A DNA stretch of 64,000 nt, taken from assembly GCF_003996855.1 (NCBI RefSeq), contig NZ_NRQY01000001.1, positions 2,822,245 through 2,886,244 of the forward strand, written 5' to 3'. The stretch is from Morganella morganii (lineage in GTDB: Bacteria > Pseudomonadota > Gammaproteobacteria > Enterobacterales > Enterobacteriaceae). The position numbers were made by a program, and so were the translations under genes. The notes beneath the pieces were generated by a model. The model did not search any database, had not been told where the DNA came from, and saw only the letters and a list, made by a program, of their open reading frames with translations. Below are positions 27,451-37,427 of the stretch, one piece after another. How positions within the stretch are numbered: position 1 is the stretch's first letter; the number at the start of each line of letters is the position of its first letter.

Positions 27451-30381
27451 ATGTCTTCGCATTCACCATTATCTGGTCATCCATATAAAACAATCACACT
27501 GCTTCTGCCCGTGTTATTTATCCCGCTGCCGGGACTGGCGACAGAGGAAAAAAATCAGCAACTGGGCGACATTACGCTCCGTAATGAACAGGCCGCTGCT
27601 GATAGCGCCAAAGATAAAATCTATGACAAAAATGTCTCCACCCTGATCCTCACCAAAGAAGAAATAGAGCGCTATAAAGGTGCCTCTGCCGCCGATATTC
27701 TCAAAGGCGCCAACGGGGTATTCAGCGGTGATGCCCGCAACGGCAACGCGCTGGATGTCAATATCCGCGGAATACAGGGGCCGGGCCGTGTACCGGTCAC
27801 CATCGACGGCACCGAACAGGCCGTGACGGTGTACCGAGGTTATAACGGTGCCAATAACCGTAACTACCTTGACCCGATGCTGATCAGTGAAATTGAGATT
27901 GAAAAAGGCCCGTCCCTTAACCCGCACCTGAAAACGTCGGTAGGCGGCGGTGTTGCCATGAAAACACTCACCATCAATGACGTGGTGAAAAACGGTGACC
28001 AGTTTGGTGCCGCACTGATGCTGGAAAACAGCAGTAACACCACCAAAGCCCGGATACCAAATCTGGGGATCGGGGAAGATTACCGCCTTGTGGATAATAT
28101 GCAGTTCGATTGGCTTATTATTGACGACCCCGGCACCCACTTAACCCCGGAAAACCGGGATAATGCCCCAGCCCTGAATAAAAGCGATTACGCCTGGCGT
28201 CTGGCAGTAGGTACCCGTCAGGAAAATATGGATCTGTTACTGGCTTATGCTTACCGCGACCGGGGAAACTATTTTGCCGGTAAACGCCACAGCGAAAAAT
28301 ATAATGATGAGATGTCTGACAGTGATATCGGTATTCTGCAAACATCCAACAAAACCTATGACCCGTATATGCCGTTTGTGTCCCGTATTTACCGCAAGGG
28401 TAATGAAGTTCCCAATACATCGGCAAAAACGGAATCCTGGCTGATAAAAAATACCTGGTATCTTAATGATGACCACGCGCTGCAACTTAGCTGGCGCGAT
28501 ACCCGCTCTGATTTCGGCGATATTATGCCTTCACGGCTGGGCTGGATCCGCGCTGAGGATAATATTATTCCGCAGTGGCCGCTGGCTGACCTGCATGCAC
28601 AGGCCGGTTATCTTCACCTGAAATCCCAACCGGCGCATCTTGCCTATATTGATTCAGATATCCGCCTGTGGACTACCCTGACCACCAGCAATACCAACTC
28701 CGGCGGCGGCTGGCCGCGCTACCCGAAAAATATGGACCACGGCTATAAACAGGGGGATATCAGCACCATCAACCCGGCAATCGACGGCGCACTGATTAAC
28801 ACTGCTGCCCTGAATGTACAGAATCAGCGTTACGGGCTGGATTTCAGCAATAAATTTGCTTTTACCCCGGAACTGTCGGTGACTCTGGCCGCCAACATGC
28901 AGTTTGAGCATCTGGACAGTAATACCAGCCTGGAAAACTACAAACTCTTTATGTTCGCTGTTCCCGCCCGTAAAGGCCGCCGCTTTGAATATCAGCAATC
29001 CGTCAGTCTGGACTGGCAACCCGTCTCCTGGCTGTCACTCAGTGCCGGCGGCAGACAAACCGTATACTGAGTGTCGATGATCTTTCCAATGAGTGCGGCC
29101 CGTAAAGACCCTTACTGTAAACAAGACTATGAAGTTACCGGTTATTACCTGAATTATTTCCGGAATATGACTGAAACAGAATCACAAGTTTATAAAAAAC
29201 GGCAACAGGGCCTGTGGCTCGAACTGACCCCGGAAGAAAGGGAAACAATACGGGGAAAAACGATTTGGCCAATACGTTACAGAGATGACCCGACCAATAA
29301 AGCAGTTCGCAGGATGGTTCGCGAAAAAAAATTCTGGCCGGTAGATACCAGTGACGGACGCCTGAAACAGAAAGACCGGCCGGATATCGATACCGCATTG
29401 CGGGGTATTGATCCTTACACCGGGCAGGAAACCTATCTCTATGAATATAATAATTATCCTATTCAGCACGGTGACAGAGAAGTGCAACCCGTTACCCACA
29501 CCTGGAAAGAAAAACCCCGCCGCCAGGCCAGCGCCTGGACACCGATGCTGTCTGCCTCGGTTCATCTGACCGATGATCTGCGTCTGTATGGCCGCTATGC
29601 GGAAACTGTACGTATGCCGAGCCTGTTTGAAGATACTGTCGGGTTCTCCGGTTCCTCTGTCCCGCATATCGGTTACCGTTATAAACCGGAACGCGCAGTA
29701 ACCCGGGAATACGGTGTGGTTTTTAACGGAAAATCACTGCTCCGCGCCGACCGCCATGCGGATATCCGGCTGAATTACTTCCATACGGATATTCTCAATG
29801 TCTTTGATCGTGATAACTATTTCCGTTTTTCACAGATGGATAAGCAGCTCCTGAAAGGTGTTGAAATCCAGGCCCGTTATGATCATGGCTGGATCTTCAG
29901 TGATCTGGGTGTGGCCTATAACCTCACTAATAAAGTCTGTGATGAAACATCTCATGCCTTTATGGACCCGACAGGGCTGCAAGATATTCCGTCATGCATT
30001 GACGGCGGTTATCTGGGCGGGTTCCTGCGTACCCAAATCCAGCCGCACTATTCTGTAACCTTTAACCTCGGCGGGCGTTTATTCCAGGAGTCATTAGAAA
30101 TCGGCAGCCGCTGGCTCTACCACAGTGCGGTGGAAAACAGCCAGGAGAAACGCCTGATGACGATTATCCCGGAACGATACAGCAATTTTAATAATTACCC
30201 GATGCGCTGGAATTCGGTACTGACGGTGGATGCTTATGCCAAATATAAAATCACCCCGGATGTTGCCCTGGAGGTGACCGCTACCAACCTGACCAATGAA
30301 TATTACCTCGACCCGCTCACCCGGTCGATGATGCCTGCACCGGGCCGGGCCGTAAAATTCAATGTCTCCGCGAGGTTCTGA
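27451..30381 (+). pseudogene. TonB-dependent receptor for heme/hemophilin, interrupted by in-frame TGA
   Basis: An outer-membrane receptor with a signal peptide, a plug domain (ILTKEEIERYKGASAADILKG, NIRGIQGPGRVPVTIDG, VGGGVAMKT) and a 22-strand barrel ending in aromatic F (GRAVKFNVSARF). It presumably takes heme from the hemophilin. A TGA at 29068-29070 interrupts the frame, which otherwise stays open on both sides, about 976 codons in all. An alternative reading of 29071-29106 in another frame gives SVDDLSNECGP, a natural receptor loop. Two small indels around that block could therefore explain the stop better than a nonsense mutation. Confidence 0.85.
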
Positions 30382-30384
30382 TTT

Positions 30385-31181
30385 ATGTACGGTGCAACAG
30401 CATTACCGCATCCGCCTTTCCTGTTTTCCAGGGAAAGAACCGGAACATGGCAGCACATGGTTTCTGCTGCTGTGATTGGTGTGTGTTTCTCCGTCGCCGG
30501 GCTGCTCATCATGAGCAGCTCCCCGGTGGTTTCCTACAACTGCATCAGATTGACAATCGGGGGAAAACCCCGGCTGTTTCTGTCGCCATTCAGATGAATT
30601 CAGCACCGGCATATCAGGAAACAGAGCCGGAAGCGGAACAATTACCACCACCACAGGAATCACCGTCTCAGGCAGAACTGGCAACCGCCCGCCGGACAAC
30701 ACCGGAGAAAACAACCAAACCACCATCAGCAAAACCGGCAGTAAAAGCCGTGAACAAAAAAGCGGAGAAATCAGAACCGGTTACCACAGAAACCACAGCA
30801 GATACCGGAGAGGATAAAACAACATTTCAGCAATCCGGCGGACAGGCTGTATCCCCGACAAACTCTGCGACCGCAGGCGCTGATAACCGGAAAGCACAGG
30901 AGGATTACTTTAACCTGCTGCGGCAAAAGATTGAGGAGCAAAAACATTACCCCCGCCGGGCTCGCAGTGCCGGGCAGCGGGGTATCAGTACTATCACATT
31001 TTCACTCGATGATAACGGCAAGCCTTTTGCACCACGGGTTATCCGTTCTTCCGGTTACGAATTACTGGATAATGCCGCAATGGATGCCGTCATCAGAGTG
31101 GCTGCTGTCGGTACGCCGCCACCGGGCGCAAAGCGGAGGGTGACATTCTCATTACGTTTTCAGCTCAACAAGGGTTTTTAA
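30385..31181 (+). pseudogene. TonB-family energy transducer of the hemophilin cluster, frameshifted
   Basis: The N-terminal membrane anchor (MVSAAVIGVCFSVAGLLIM) lies in one frame. The periplasmic Pro/Lys/Glu-rich spacer and C-terminal TonB domain (YFNLLRQKIEEQKHYPRRARSAGQRG..ISTITFSLDDNG..RFQLNKGF) lie in another. The break is at about 30531-30534: TTCCTACAA read as TCC-CTA-CAA, one C added, would give VVSLQLHQIDNRGKTPAVSV and a 265-residue protein. It starts 3 bp after the receptor stop. A receptor-dedicated TonB is common in these clusters. Confidence 0.85.
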
Positions 31182-31213
31182 CGGTTGAGTGTATTCACCA
31201 CAGTGATTATTTC

Positions 31214-31251
31214 TTGTGTACACAGCGTTAATAGGTATACTGGTCTACCTA
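31214..31251 (+). promoter_or_regulatory. Promoter and TetR-type operator before the tetR-DMT operon
   Basis: TTGTGT (-35, 31214-31219) and TATACT (-10, 31236-31241) are 16 bp apart. An inverted repeat TAGGTA..TACCTA (31232-31251) covers the -10 box. This is a typical self-repression operator for a TetR protein. Confidence 0.5.
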
Positions 31252-31277
31252 CTTATTAGTCACAAGAGATTTTCCGG

Positions 31278-31871
31278 ATGAAGGACACAGACACAACACA
31301 GACCCGGCTCAGTGCCAAAGTTCGCTTACTGGAAGCCGCAGGCATCTTGTTTTACAACGAGGGCATTGCGGCAACCGGTATTGATACGATCACCAAAAAG
31401 GCCGGTGTCGCCAAAAAAAGTCTGTATAACAATTTCAGCTCCAAAGCTGAGTTGGTGACCACTTACATCCGGCTGCGGCATGAGGAATGGCTGGCGTTAT
31501 ATGACATCCGCCTGCAACAGGCAATAACTCCGGAAGAGCGGGTCCTCGCGGTATTTGATGCTTATCACGACCATGCTGAGTTTGCCTATGAACGGGGATT
31601 CCGGGGATGCGGCCTGCTGAACGCAGCCGCTGAGTTTCCGGCCGGCAGTGAGGAACGCCGCGAAGTGTGTGCTCACAAGTCTGAAGTGGCTGATATTATC
31701 CGCAAGAATCTTTATCAGTTACTGCCGGAGGACACCGCCAAAGCAGAACAACTGACAGCACACCTGACGTTCTTACTGGAAGGCGCTATTGTACTTGCCG
31801 GGCTGGACGAACACGGTGCGCGGGTATTACAGGCCGCGGCCATGGCAAAAATACTGCTGGAGGCGCTGTGA
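31278..31871 (+). CDS. TetR-family transcriptional regulator
   Basis: A 197-residue protein. The N-terminal HTH (LLEAAGILFYNEGIAATGIDTITKKAGVAKKSLYNNFSSKAELV, about 17-60) is followed by an all-helical ligand domain. Its stop overlaps the GTG start of the DMT exporter gene by 4 bp (GTGA), so the regulator and exporter form one coupled operon. A palindrome over the promoter suggests self-repression lifted by an exported compound. Confidence 0.92.
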   Translation: MKDTDTTQTRLSAKVRLLEAAGILFYNEGIAATGIDTITKKAGVAKKSLYNNFSSKAELVTTYIRLRHEEWLALYDIRLQQAITPEERVLAVFDAYHDHAEFAYERGFRGCGLLNAAAEFPAGSEERREVCAHKSEVADIIRKNLYQLLPEDTAKAEQLTAHLTFLLEGAIVLAGLDEHGARVLQAAAMAKILLEAL

Positions 31872-32815
31872 TTCAGACACCCAAAGGCCACTTCACCGGA
31901 ATTGCCGTCATTATCCTGGCCTCCTTTTTATGGGGAACTACCGGGGTTTCTGCCACTTTCGCACCGGATGTCAGTGCTATTGCCATCGGTGCCGCAGCAA
32001 TGGGTTTCGGCGGGCTGCTCCAGGCCGCGATTGCTATTAAACCTATCCGCCGCAGTCTCGGCACTTTCCGGCAGCAATGGCATTTGTTGTTATTGGGTGC
32101 CGTTGCCGTTGCAATTTATCCGCTCGCATTCTATGGCTCGATGCGTCTGGCAGGGGTGACTATCGGCACAGTGGTATCTATCGGTACGGCACCCGTTTTA
32201 TTGGCAATTATTGAAATTATTATGGATGGAGCCCGCATGACACTGCGCTGGCTCAGCGGTGCCGTTCTCGGCCTGACAGGTATTGCGCTTCTTTCCCTTT
32301 CCGGCGGCACAGAACAGATTGCCGCTGCGGATACATCTGCCACACTGACCGGTGTCATACTGGGATTACTCGCCGCCTTTACTTATGCTCTTTATTCCTG
32401 GGCTGCACGCCGCCTGATGCAGCGCAACATTCCGTCACGGGCAGCAATGGGCGGTATTTTCGGGATCGGAGGGTTACTGCTGATGCCGGTGTTGGCACTT
32501 TACGGCGCGCCATTCCTGGATTCGTGGCAAAATGCCGCGGTCGGCATTTATATGGCTTGTGTGCCGATGTTTCTGGGTTATGTCTGTTTCGGTTACGCGC
32601 TGGCACGTATTCCTGCCAGTACAGCCACCACAATCACGTTGCTGGAACCGGTTGTCGCTGCCGCACTCGCCGCCATTATTGTCGGCGAACAACTCACCGC
32701 TGCCGGCTGGGCCGGGGTCGCACTGATTTTCACCTGTCTGATCTGTATTACACTGCCTGCACGGCGTAAGGCACAGGCAGTGAATGTGGCTATCGTTAAA
32801 CCGGATCAGTGTTAG
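31868..32815 (+). CDS. EamA-domain DMT-superfamily exporter
   Basis: A 315-residue inner-membrane protein with ten predicted helices in two EamA repeats (WGTTGVSATFAP..; ..GYALARIPASTATTITLLEPVVAAALAAIIVGEQL). The second-repeat motif is the classic RhaT/EamA end. Such carriers export amino acids, metabolites or drugs. It starts with GTG, coupled to tetR. It converges on mnmE with a 12-bp gap. The substrate is not predictable. Confidence 0.9.
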   Translation: MIQTPKGHFTGIAVIILASFLWGTTGVSATFAPDVSAIAIGAAAMGFGGLLQAAIAIKPIRRSLGTFRQQWHLLLLGAVAVAIYPLAFYGSMRLAGVTIGTVVSIGTAPVLLAIIEIIMDGARMTLRWLSGAVLGLTGIALLSLSGGTEQIAAADTSATLTGVILGLLAAFTYALYSWAARRLMQRNIPSRAAMGGIFGIGGLLLMPVLALYGAPFLDSWQNAAVGIYMACVPMFLGYVCFGYALARIPASTATTITLLEPVVAAALAAIIVGEQLTAAGWAGVALIFTCLICITLPARRKAQAVNVAIVKPDQC

Positions 32816-32827
32816 GATTTTTTCGGC

Positions 32828-34207
32828 TTACTTCCCGATACAAAAACTCGAGAAAATACGTCCCAGCAGGTCGTCCGAGGTAAATTCCCCGGTAATTTCG
32901 CTCAGTGACTGCTGGGCGAGGCGCAGTTCTTCTGCCAGCAATTCTCCGGAGCGGGCAACCACTAACTGCTCGTGGCCGGAAATCAGGTGCTCTGCGGCGG
33001 TGTTCAGTGCCTGTAAATGACGGCGGCGGGCGAGGAATCCGCCTTCGGTGTTGCCTTCAAATCCCATGGTGGTTTTCAGGTGATCGCGCAGCAAATCAAT
33101 CCCGTGACCTTCCCGGGCGGAAAGTTTAATCAGCGTATCGCCGTTCCGCTCTGTTACACCGGTAGATTCCCCGGTAATATCCGTTTTATTACGGATAATA
33201 GTAACCGGAATACCGGCCGGTAAGCGGGACATAAATTCCGGCCAGATTTGTTCCGGGGTCTGTTCATCCACCGTCGTCCCGTCCACCATAAACAGAACAC
33301 GGTCTGCCTGTGCAATTTCCTGCCAGGCACGTTCAATACCGATCCGCTCCACTTCATCCCCGGCTTCGCGCAGACCGGCAGTATCAATAATATGCAGCGG
33401 CATACCGTCGATATGGATATGTTCGCGCAGCACATCACGGGTGGTTCCGGCAATATCGGTGACAATTGCGGCTTCACGCCCGGCCAGCGCATTCAGCAGG
33501 CTGGATTTTCCGGCATTCGGACGGCCGGCAATCACCACTTTCATCCCTTCACGCAGCAGGCTGCCCTGACGTGCCTGAGAGCGTACCCGTTCCAGATCAG
33601 CAATCACAGTATCGAGTTTGGCTTCAATCACGCCATCAGAGAGAAAATCAATTTCTTCATCCGGGAAGTCAATTGCCGCTTCCACATAGATCCGCAGATT
33701 AGTGAGTGCTTCCACCATCTGATGCACTTCACCGGAGAAAGCGCCCTGTAATGAATTCATCGCAGAACGGGCCGCCTGTTCCGAACTGGCATCAATCAGG
33801 TCAGCAATGGCTTCCGCCTGTGCCAGATCCAGTTTGTCATTGAGGAATGCGCGTTCTGAAAACTCACCGGGATTGGCGATACGGATATTACCGATATGAA
33901 GAATACGTTTTAACAATAAATCAAGGATAACCGGCCCGCCGTGTCCCTGGAGTTCCAGCACATCCTCACCGGTAAAGGAGTTCGGGCCGGGGAAGAAAAT
34001 CGCGATCCCCTGATCCAGCACTTTGCCGGTTTCATCACGGAAAGGCAGATAATCGGCATAACGCGCTTTCGGGAGTTTCCCCAGTACAATCTGAGCCACC
34101 TGTGCCGCCTGCGGGCCGGACACACGCAGAATACCGACTCCGCCGCGTCCCGGCGGGGTTGCCTGTGCCACAATGGTATCGGTGCTCTGAATTTCAGCGT
34201 TATTCAT
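32828..34207 (-). CDS. mnmE: tRNA modification GTPase MnmE
   Basis: With MnmG, MnmE installs the (carboxymethyl)aminomethyl group at U34 of certain tRNAs. The N-terminal folate-binding domain ([21 protein letters not shown]), the G domain ([25 protein letters not shown]) and the C-terminal FCIGK are all present. The ATG at 34207 gives 459 residues (E. coli 454); the upstream frame to 34255 is not family sequence. It is the last gene of the rpmH-rnpA-yidD-yidC-mnmE block. Confidence 0.97.
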   Translation of the reverse strand: MNNAEIQSTDTIVAQATPPGRGGVGILRVSGPQAAQVAQIVLGKLPKARYADYLPFRDETGKVLDQGIAIFFPGPNSFTGEDVLELQGHGGPVILDLLLKRILHIGNIRIANPGEFSERAFLNDKLDLAQAEAIADLIDASSEQAARSAMNSLQGAFSGEVHQMVEALTNLRIYVEAAIDFPDEEIDFLSDGVIEAKLDTVIADLERVRSQARQGSLLREGMKVVIAGRPNAGKSSLLNALAGREAAIVTDIAGTTRDVLREHIHIDGMPLHIIDTAGLREAGDEVERIGIERAWQEIAQADRVLFMVDGTTVDEQTPEQIWPEFMSRLPAGIPVTIIRNKTDITGESTGVTERNGDTLIKLSAREGHGIDLLRDHLKTTMGFEGNTEGGFLARRRHLQALNTAAEHLISGHEQLVVARSGELLAEELRLAQQSLSEITGEFTSDDLLGRIFSSFCIGK

Positions 34208-34243
34208 GACCATGTCTCTCTTTCTCACCGTGTGATAAATAAT

Positions 34244-34307
34244 AAAGGCGGTCAATATGACCGCCTTTAAATAATACTATAAGACCGGCAGAGATTCCCC
34301 GCCGGTC
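34244..34307 (-). terminator. Two hairpins in the yidC-mnmE gap
   Basis: GACCGGC..GCCGGTC (34283-34307) follows the yidC stop. AAAGGCGGTC..GACCGCCTTT (34244-34268), a 10-bp stem with a 5-nt loop, follows that. The second is followed by an AT-rich stretch on the minus strand. Together they look like an attenuating terminator that partly uncouples mnmE from yidC. Confidence 0.55.
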
Positions 34308-34313
34308 ACGGGC

Positions 34314-35936
34314 TTATTTTTTGTCGCGACTGTGAAGACCGCGTTTTTCCAGACCGCGATAGATAATCTGCTGCTGGAGGATAGTCACCAGGTTACTGAC
34401 GATATAGTACAGCACCAGACCTGACGGGAACCACAGGAAGAAGACTGTGAAGATCACCGGCATAAAGGTGAAAATCTTCTGCTGTAACGGGTCTGTGACG
34501 GCTGTCGGAGACAGCTTCTGGATCACAAACATCGTTGCACCCATCAGAATCGGCAGGATGTAGTACGGGTCCTGTGCAGATAAGTCATAGATCCAGCCGA
34601 TAAACGGCGCGTGACGCAGTTCCACTGAGCCCATCAGCATGTAATACAGTGCCAGGAAGATAGGCATCTGGATAATCAGCGGTAAGCAGCCACCCAGCGG
34701 GTTCACTTTCTCTTCTTTGTACAGCGCCATCATTTCCTGACTCATGCGCTGTTTGTCATCACCGATGCGCTCACGCATTGCTTTCAGCTTCGGCTGAAGC
34801 ATACGCATTTTCGCCATAGAGGTGTATTGCGCACGGGTCAGCGGATACATGATACCGCGGACAATAAAGGTGATAACAATGATGGAGAAGCCCCAGTTAC
34901 CGATGAAGCTGTGGATAAACTTCAGTAACTTGAACAGCGGCTGAGAAATAAACCATAGCCAGCCGTAATCCACGGTTAAGTCCAGATGCGGAGCCACAGC
35001 TTCCATTTCGTTCTGTAGTTCCGGGCCGACCCACAGTGTTGCGTTATATTTCGCTTCGCTGTTTGCCCCGATACGGATTGCATCACTCTTATAGCCAATG
35101 AATGCATCGCCGGTTTTGGCACTGTACAGTGTATAGAAGTTGTTAGTGGTGCCTTTTTCAGGAATCCACGCTGTCGCAAAATACTGCTGTAACATCGCCA
35201 CCCAACCAACATTGGTGTTGATATTCAGTGGCTTATCTTCGATATCACTGAAGCTGTATTTTTTGTAGTTAGTGTCTTCAGACGAGTACGCCGCACCACG
35301 GTAGGTATGCAACGCAAAGTTGCTGCTGCCGTTGTTAAGACGTTCCGGTAAATTCACAGACTGTTTTAACTGACCGAAAAACGCCATTTCCAGCGGAGCT
35401 GAGGTGTCGTTTTTGATGGTGTAATCAACACTGATGGCATAGTCTTTGCGCTTCAGGATATAGGTTTTCACATACGTGACACCATCCTGAACGAAAGTCA
35501 GAGGAACACGCAGTTCATCCTGGCCTTCCGGCAGCACAAATGTATCGCTTTCAGTAGCATACAGCGGGCGATCTTTGTAATTATTCGGATTATCCGGGCC
35601 ATTCACACCGGTTAAACCACTGATTGCCTGGTAGGCAAATTCAGGGGTTGTTTCCAGTAAACGGAACGGGTCTGCGGATTTTAAGGTTGCCGGGTAAGCC
35701 AAAAGGTCAGCTTCATCAATATCACCGCCGCGCAGATTGATGTTCAGTGACAGCACATCTGTTTTGACCGTAATATATTTGTTCTGCCCGCTGCTTTCAC
35801 CACTTGGCGTTGTCGTCTGCTGCGTTGCCTGAGTAGCCGCGTTAAGTGCTTGTGTCTTATCACTTTCCCACGTCTGCCATGCAAAGAAGGATACGAGTAG
35901 CAAAGCGATGAATAGAAGATTACGTTGCGAATCCAT
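34314..35936 (-). CDS. yidC: Membrane protein insertase YidC
   Basis: A 540-residue inner-membrane insertase and folding chaperone working alone or with SecYEG. TM1 ([19 protein letters not shown]) precedes a large periplasmic domain. The conserved C-terminal core has [32 protein letters not shown] with the substrate-groove Arg, and ends in a basic tail [11 protein letters not shown]. It is slightly shorter than E. coli (548). It begins 2 bp before the yidD stop in the same operon. Confidence 0.97.
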   Translation of the reverse strand: MDSQRNLLFIALLLVSFFAWQTWESDKTQALNAATQATQQTTTPSGESSGQNKYITVKTDVLSLNINLRGGDIDEADLLAYPATLKSADPFRLLETTPEFAYQAISGLTGVNGPDNPNNYKDRPLYATESDTFVLPEGQDELRVPLTFVQDGVTYVKTYILKRKDYAISVDYTIKNDTSAPLEMAFFGQLKQSVNLPERLNNGSSNFALHTYRGAAYSSEDTNYKKYSFSDIEDKPLNINTNVGWVAMLQQYFATAWIPEKGTTNNFYTLYSAKTGDAFIGYKSDAIRIGANSEAKYNATLWVGPELQNEMEAVAPHLDLTVDYGWLWFISQPLFKLLKFIHSFIGNWGFSIIVITFIVRGIMYPLTRAQYTSMAKMRMLQPKLKAMRERIGDDKQRMSQEMMALYKEEKVNPLGGCLPLIIQMPIFLALYYMLMGSVELRHAPFIGWIYDLSAQDPYYILPILMGATMFVIQKLSPTAVTDPLQQKIFTFMPVIFTVFFLWFPSGLVLYYIVSNLVTILQQQIIYRGLEKRGLHSRDKK

Positions 35937-35938
35937 CG

Positions 35939-36196
35939 TTAATGTTCTCTGTTATCATCATTTTTAGGTGGGACAGGATCATCACCACCTTCGTGTAAAG
36001 GGTGGCATTTTAATACGCGTTTCACCGTTAACCAACCGCCTTTTATCATACCAAACCTGCGCAATGCCTCAATTCCGTATTGCGAGCATGTTGGTGTGAA
36101 GCGGCAACGTGGTCCCAGCAGCGGACTTATCACCAGCTGGTAACCTCTGATTAACAGGATCAGGAAGCGTGCGCCAAGCGACTGTGACGACGCCAT
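35939..36196 (-). CDS. yidD: Membrane protein insertion efficiency factor YidD
   Basis: An 85-residue small basic protein that aids YidC-dependent insertion. Family marks are [41 protein letters not shown] and the [15 protein letters not shown] end. It overlaps rnpA by 37 bp and precedes yidC directly, the universal gene order. Confidence 0.96.
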   Translation of the reverse strand: MASSQSLGARFLILLIRGYQLVISPLLGPRCRFTPTCSQYGIEALRRFGMIKGGWLTVKRVLKCHPLHEGGDDPVPPKNDDNREH

Positions 36197-36519
36197 AACT
36201 TACCCAATGCTTCCGTAATCTCGCGATTACTCAACTCCGATACCCCTTTTCTTACCAGAAGCACGAAATCCATATCGGGCAACTCATGTTGGTGCAGACG
36301 AAAGTATTCGCGCGCTAACCGTTTGATACGATTACGCTCATGAGCCCGTTTAACGTTTTTTTTAGCGACGGTAAGACCAATGCGGGGATGCTCCAGCTCA
36401 TTACGGCGACCCAGAAGTGTTATTTCAGGGGTGCTTGCCCGTTGTGGTTGCTGGAAGACAGAATTGAAATGCTCGGGAGTTAACAAACGTAACTCCCTCG
36501 GAAAAGCGAGCTTAACCAC
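36160..36519 (-). CDS. rnpA: Ribonuclease P protein component
   Basis: A 119-residue protein cofactor of RNase P, which matures tRNA 5' ends. It starts with GTG, as in E. coli ([13 protein letters not shown]). The RNR signature is [23 protein letters not shown]. It lies 15 bp after rpmH, and its end overlaps yidD. Confidence 0.97.
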   Translation of the reverse strand: MVKLAFPRELRLLTPEHFNSVFQQPQRASTPEITLLGRRNELEHPRIGLTVAKKNVKRAHERNRIKRLAREYFRLHQHELPDMDFVLLVRKGVSELSNREITEALGKLWRRHSRLAHAS

Positions 36520-36534
36520 AGATGGCTAGCTTTA

Positions 36535-36687
<153 letters not shown>

Positions 36688-36833
36688 CTAAACTTTAAAT
36701 TATTACTGATTCAGTAAACGCATCGGCAAACAGTAAATTCAGCGTCGGATTCACATCTTTCTGCTGAAAGGGTCATCACGGAAAGTGGCTGACCTCTGTG
36801 CCTTATCGCAACATCAATATGGAAAGATGCGAG

Positions 36834-36863
36834 ATTGTAATAAAATCCGGGCCTGTCCGTCAA
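36834..36863 (-). promoter_or_regulatory. Sigma-70 promoter of rpmH-rnpA
   Basis: On the minus strand TTGACG (36863-36858) and TACAAT (36839-36834) are 18 bp apart, with a CCCGG in the spacer. It sits about 160 bp before the rpmH ATG and faces away from dnaA. Confidence 0.7.
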
Positions 36864-36999
36864 TCAAAGATGGCGCGATAACACAGATTTCTGCACATAA
36901 TTGCATTTACCCATAACCTGCCTGCACACATCACCGTATCAAGACACAGATAACGCGCACAGGGTGCAAGATTATACGGACTCCCCGCCAAAGCGCAAG

Positions 37000-37272
37000 G
37001 ATCGATCCGCGATCCGTGAATATTCGATCAATCCCCTGATCCCGGCTGCCGGTTTTCTGCCTGAGGATAATTCACCAAAACTTATCCCCAAACGGGATCT
37101 TCCCGCTGTATTCTCCTGCCGGGATTCGTTATACTCCGGCCTGAATCCCGCTCCGGACGGGCTGACAGCCCCTGTGGATAAAAACCCGGAAAACTGTGTA
37201 AAAGGATGAGGATCTTGTCCCGCTTTTGCGATATGATCCGTCGTCACGATCATTTTCACCCGTGCGGTGATC
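37000..37272 (+). promoter_or_regulatory. dnaA: dnaA control region: DnaA boxes and a cluster of ten GATC sites
   Basis: Within 273 bp there are ten GATC Dam sites (37000, 37004, 37011, 37026, 37038, 37096, 37211, 37235, 37248, 37269), about ten times chance. There is also one perfect DnaA box (TGTGGATAA, 37173-37181) and one near-match (TTATCCCCA, 37082-37090). This fits DnaA self-repression and SeqA sequestration of the dnaA promoter. The rest of the 752-bp rpmH-dnaA gap (36676-37427) holds the rpmH promoter and no further gene that I can see. It lacks the AT-rich 13-mers and box array expected of oriC. Confidence 0.75.
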
Positions 37273-37427
37273 GCCGGTGCAGGGAATAATCGTCCATAAC
37301 ACAGCCTCACTTTTGTACACTGAAGTGTCCGTTGAAACATGCAGAGGACAATTCGTCTGTATGTGCTGTGTCTGCGTGAAAAATCTTATTCTGTTTCTTT
37401 GACTGGTCTTGTTTAGGGGAGTTCACC

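Noticed and set aside
29068..29070. In-frame UGA of the heme receptor as a second selenocysteine codon
   Set aside because: No SECIS-like hairpin with a bulged U follows it, and a selenocysteine in a TonB-receptor barrel has no precedent I know. Indels or nonsense explain it better.
34244..34307. A riboswitch or leader RNA in the yidC-mnmE gap
   Set aside because: There are only two simple hairpins in 106 bp and no conserved junction; an attenuator or terminator role suffices.
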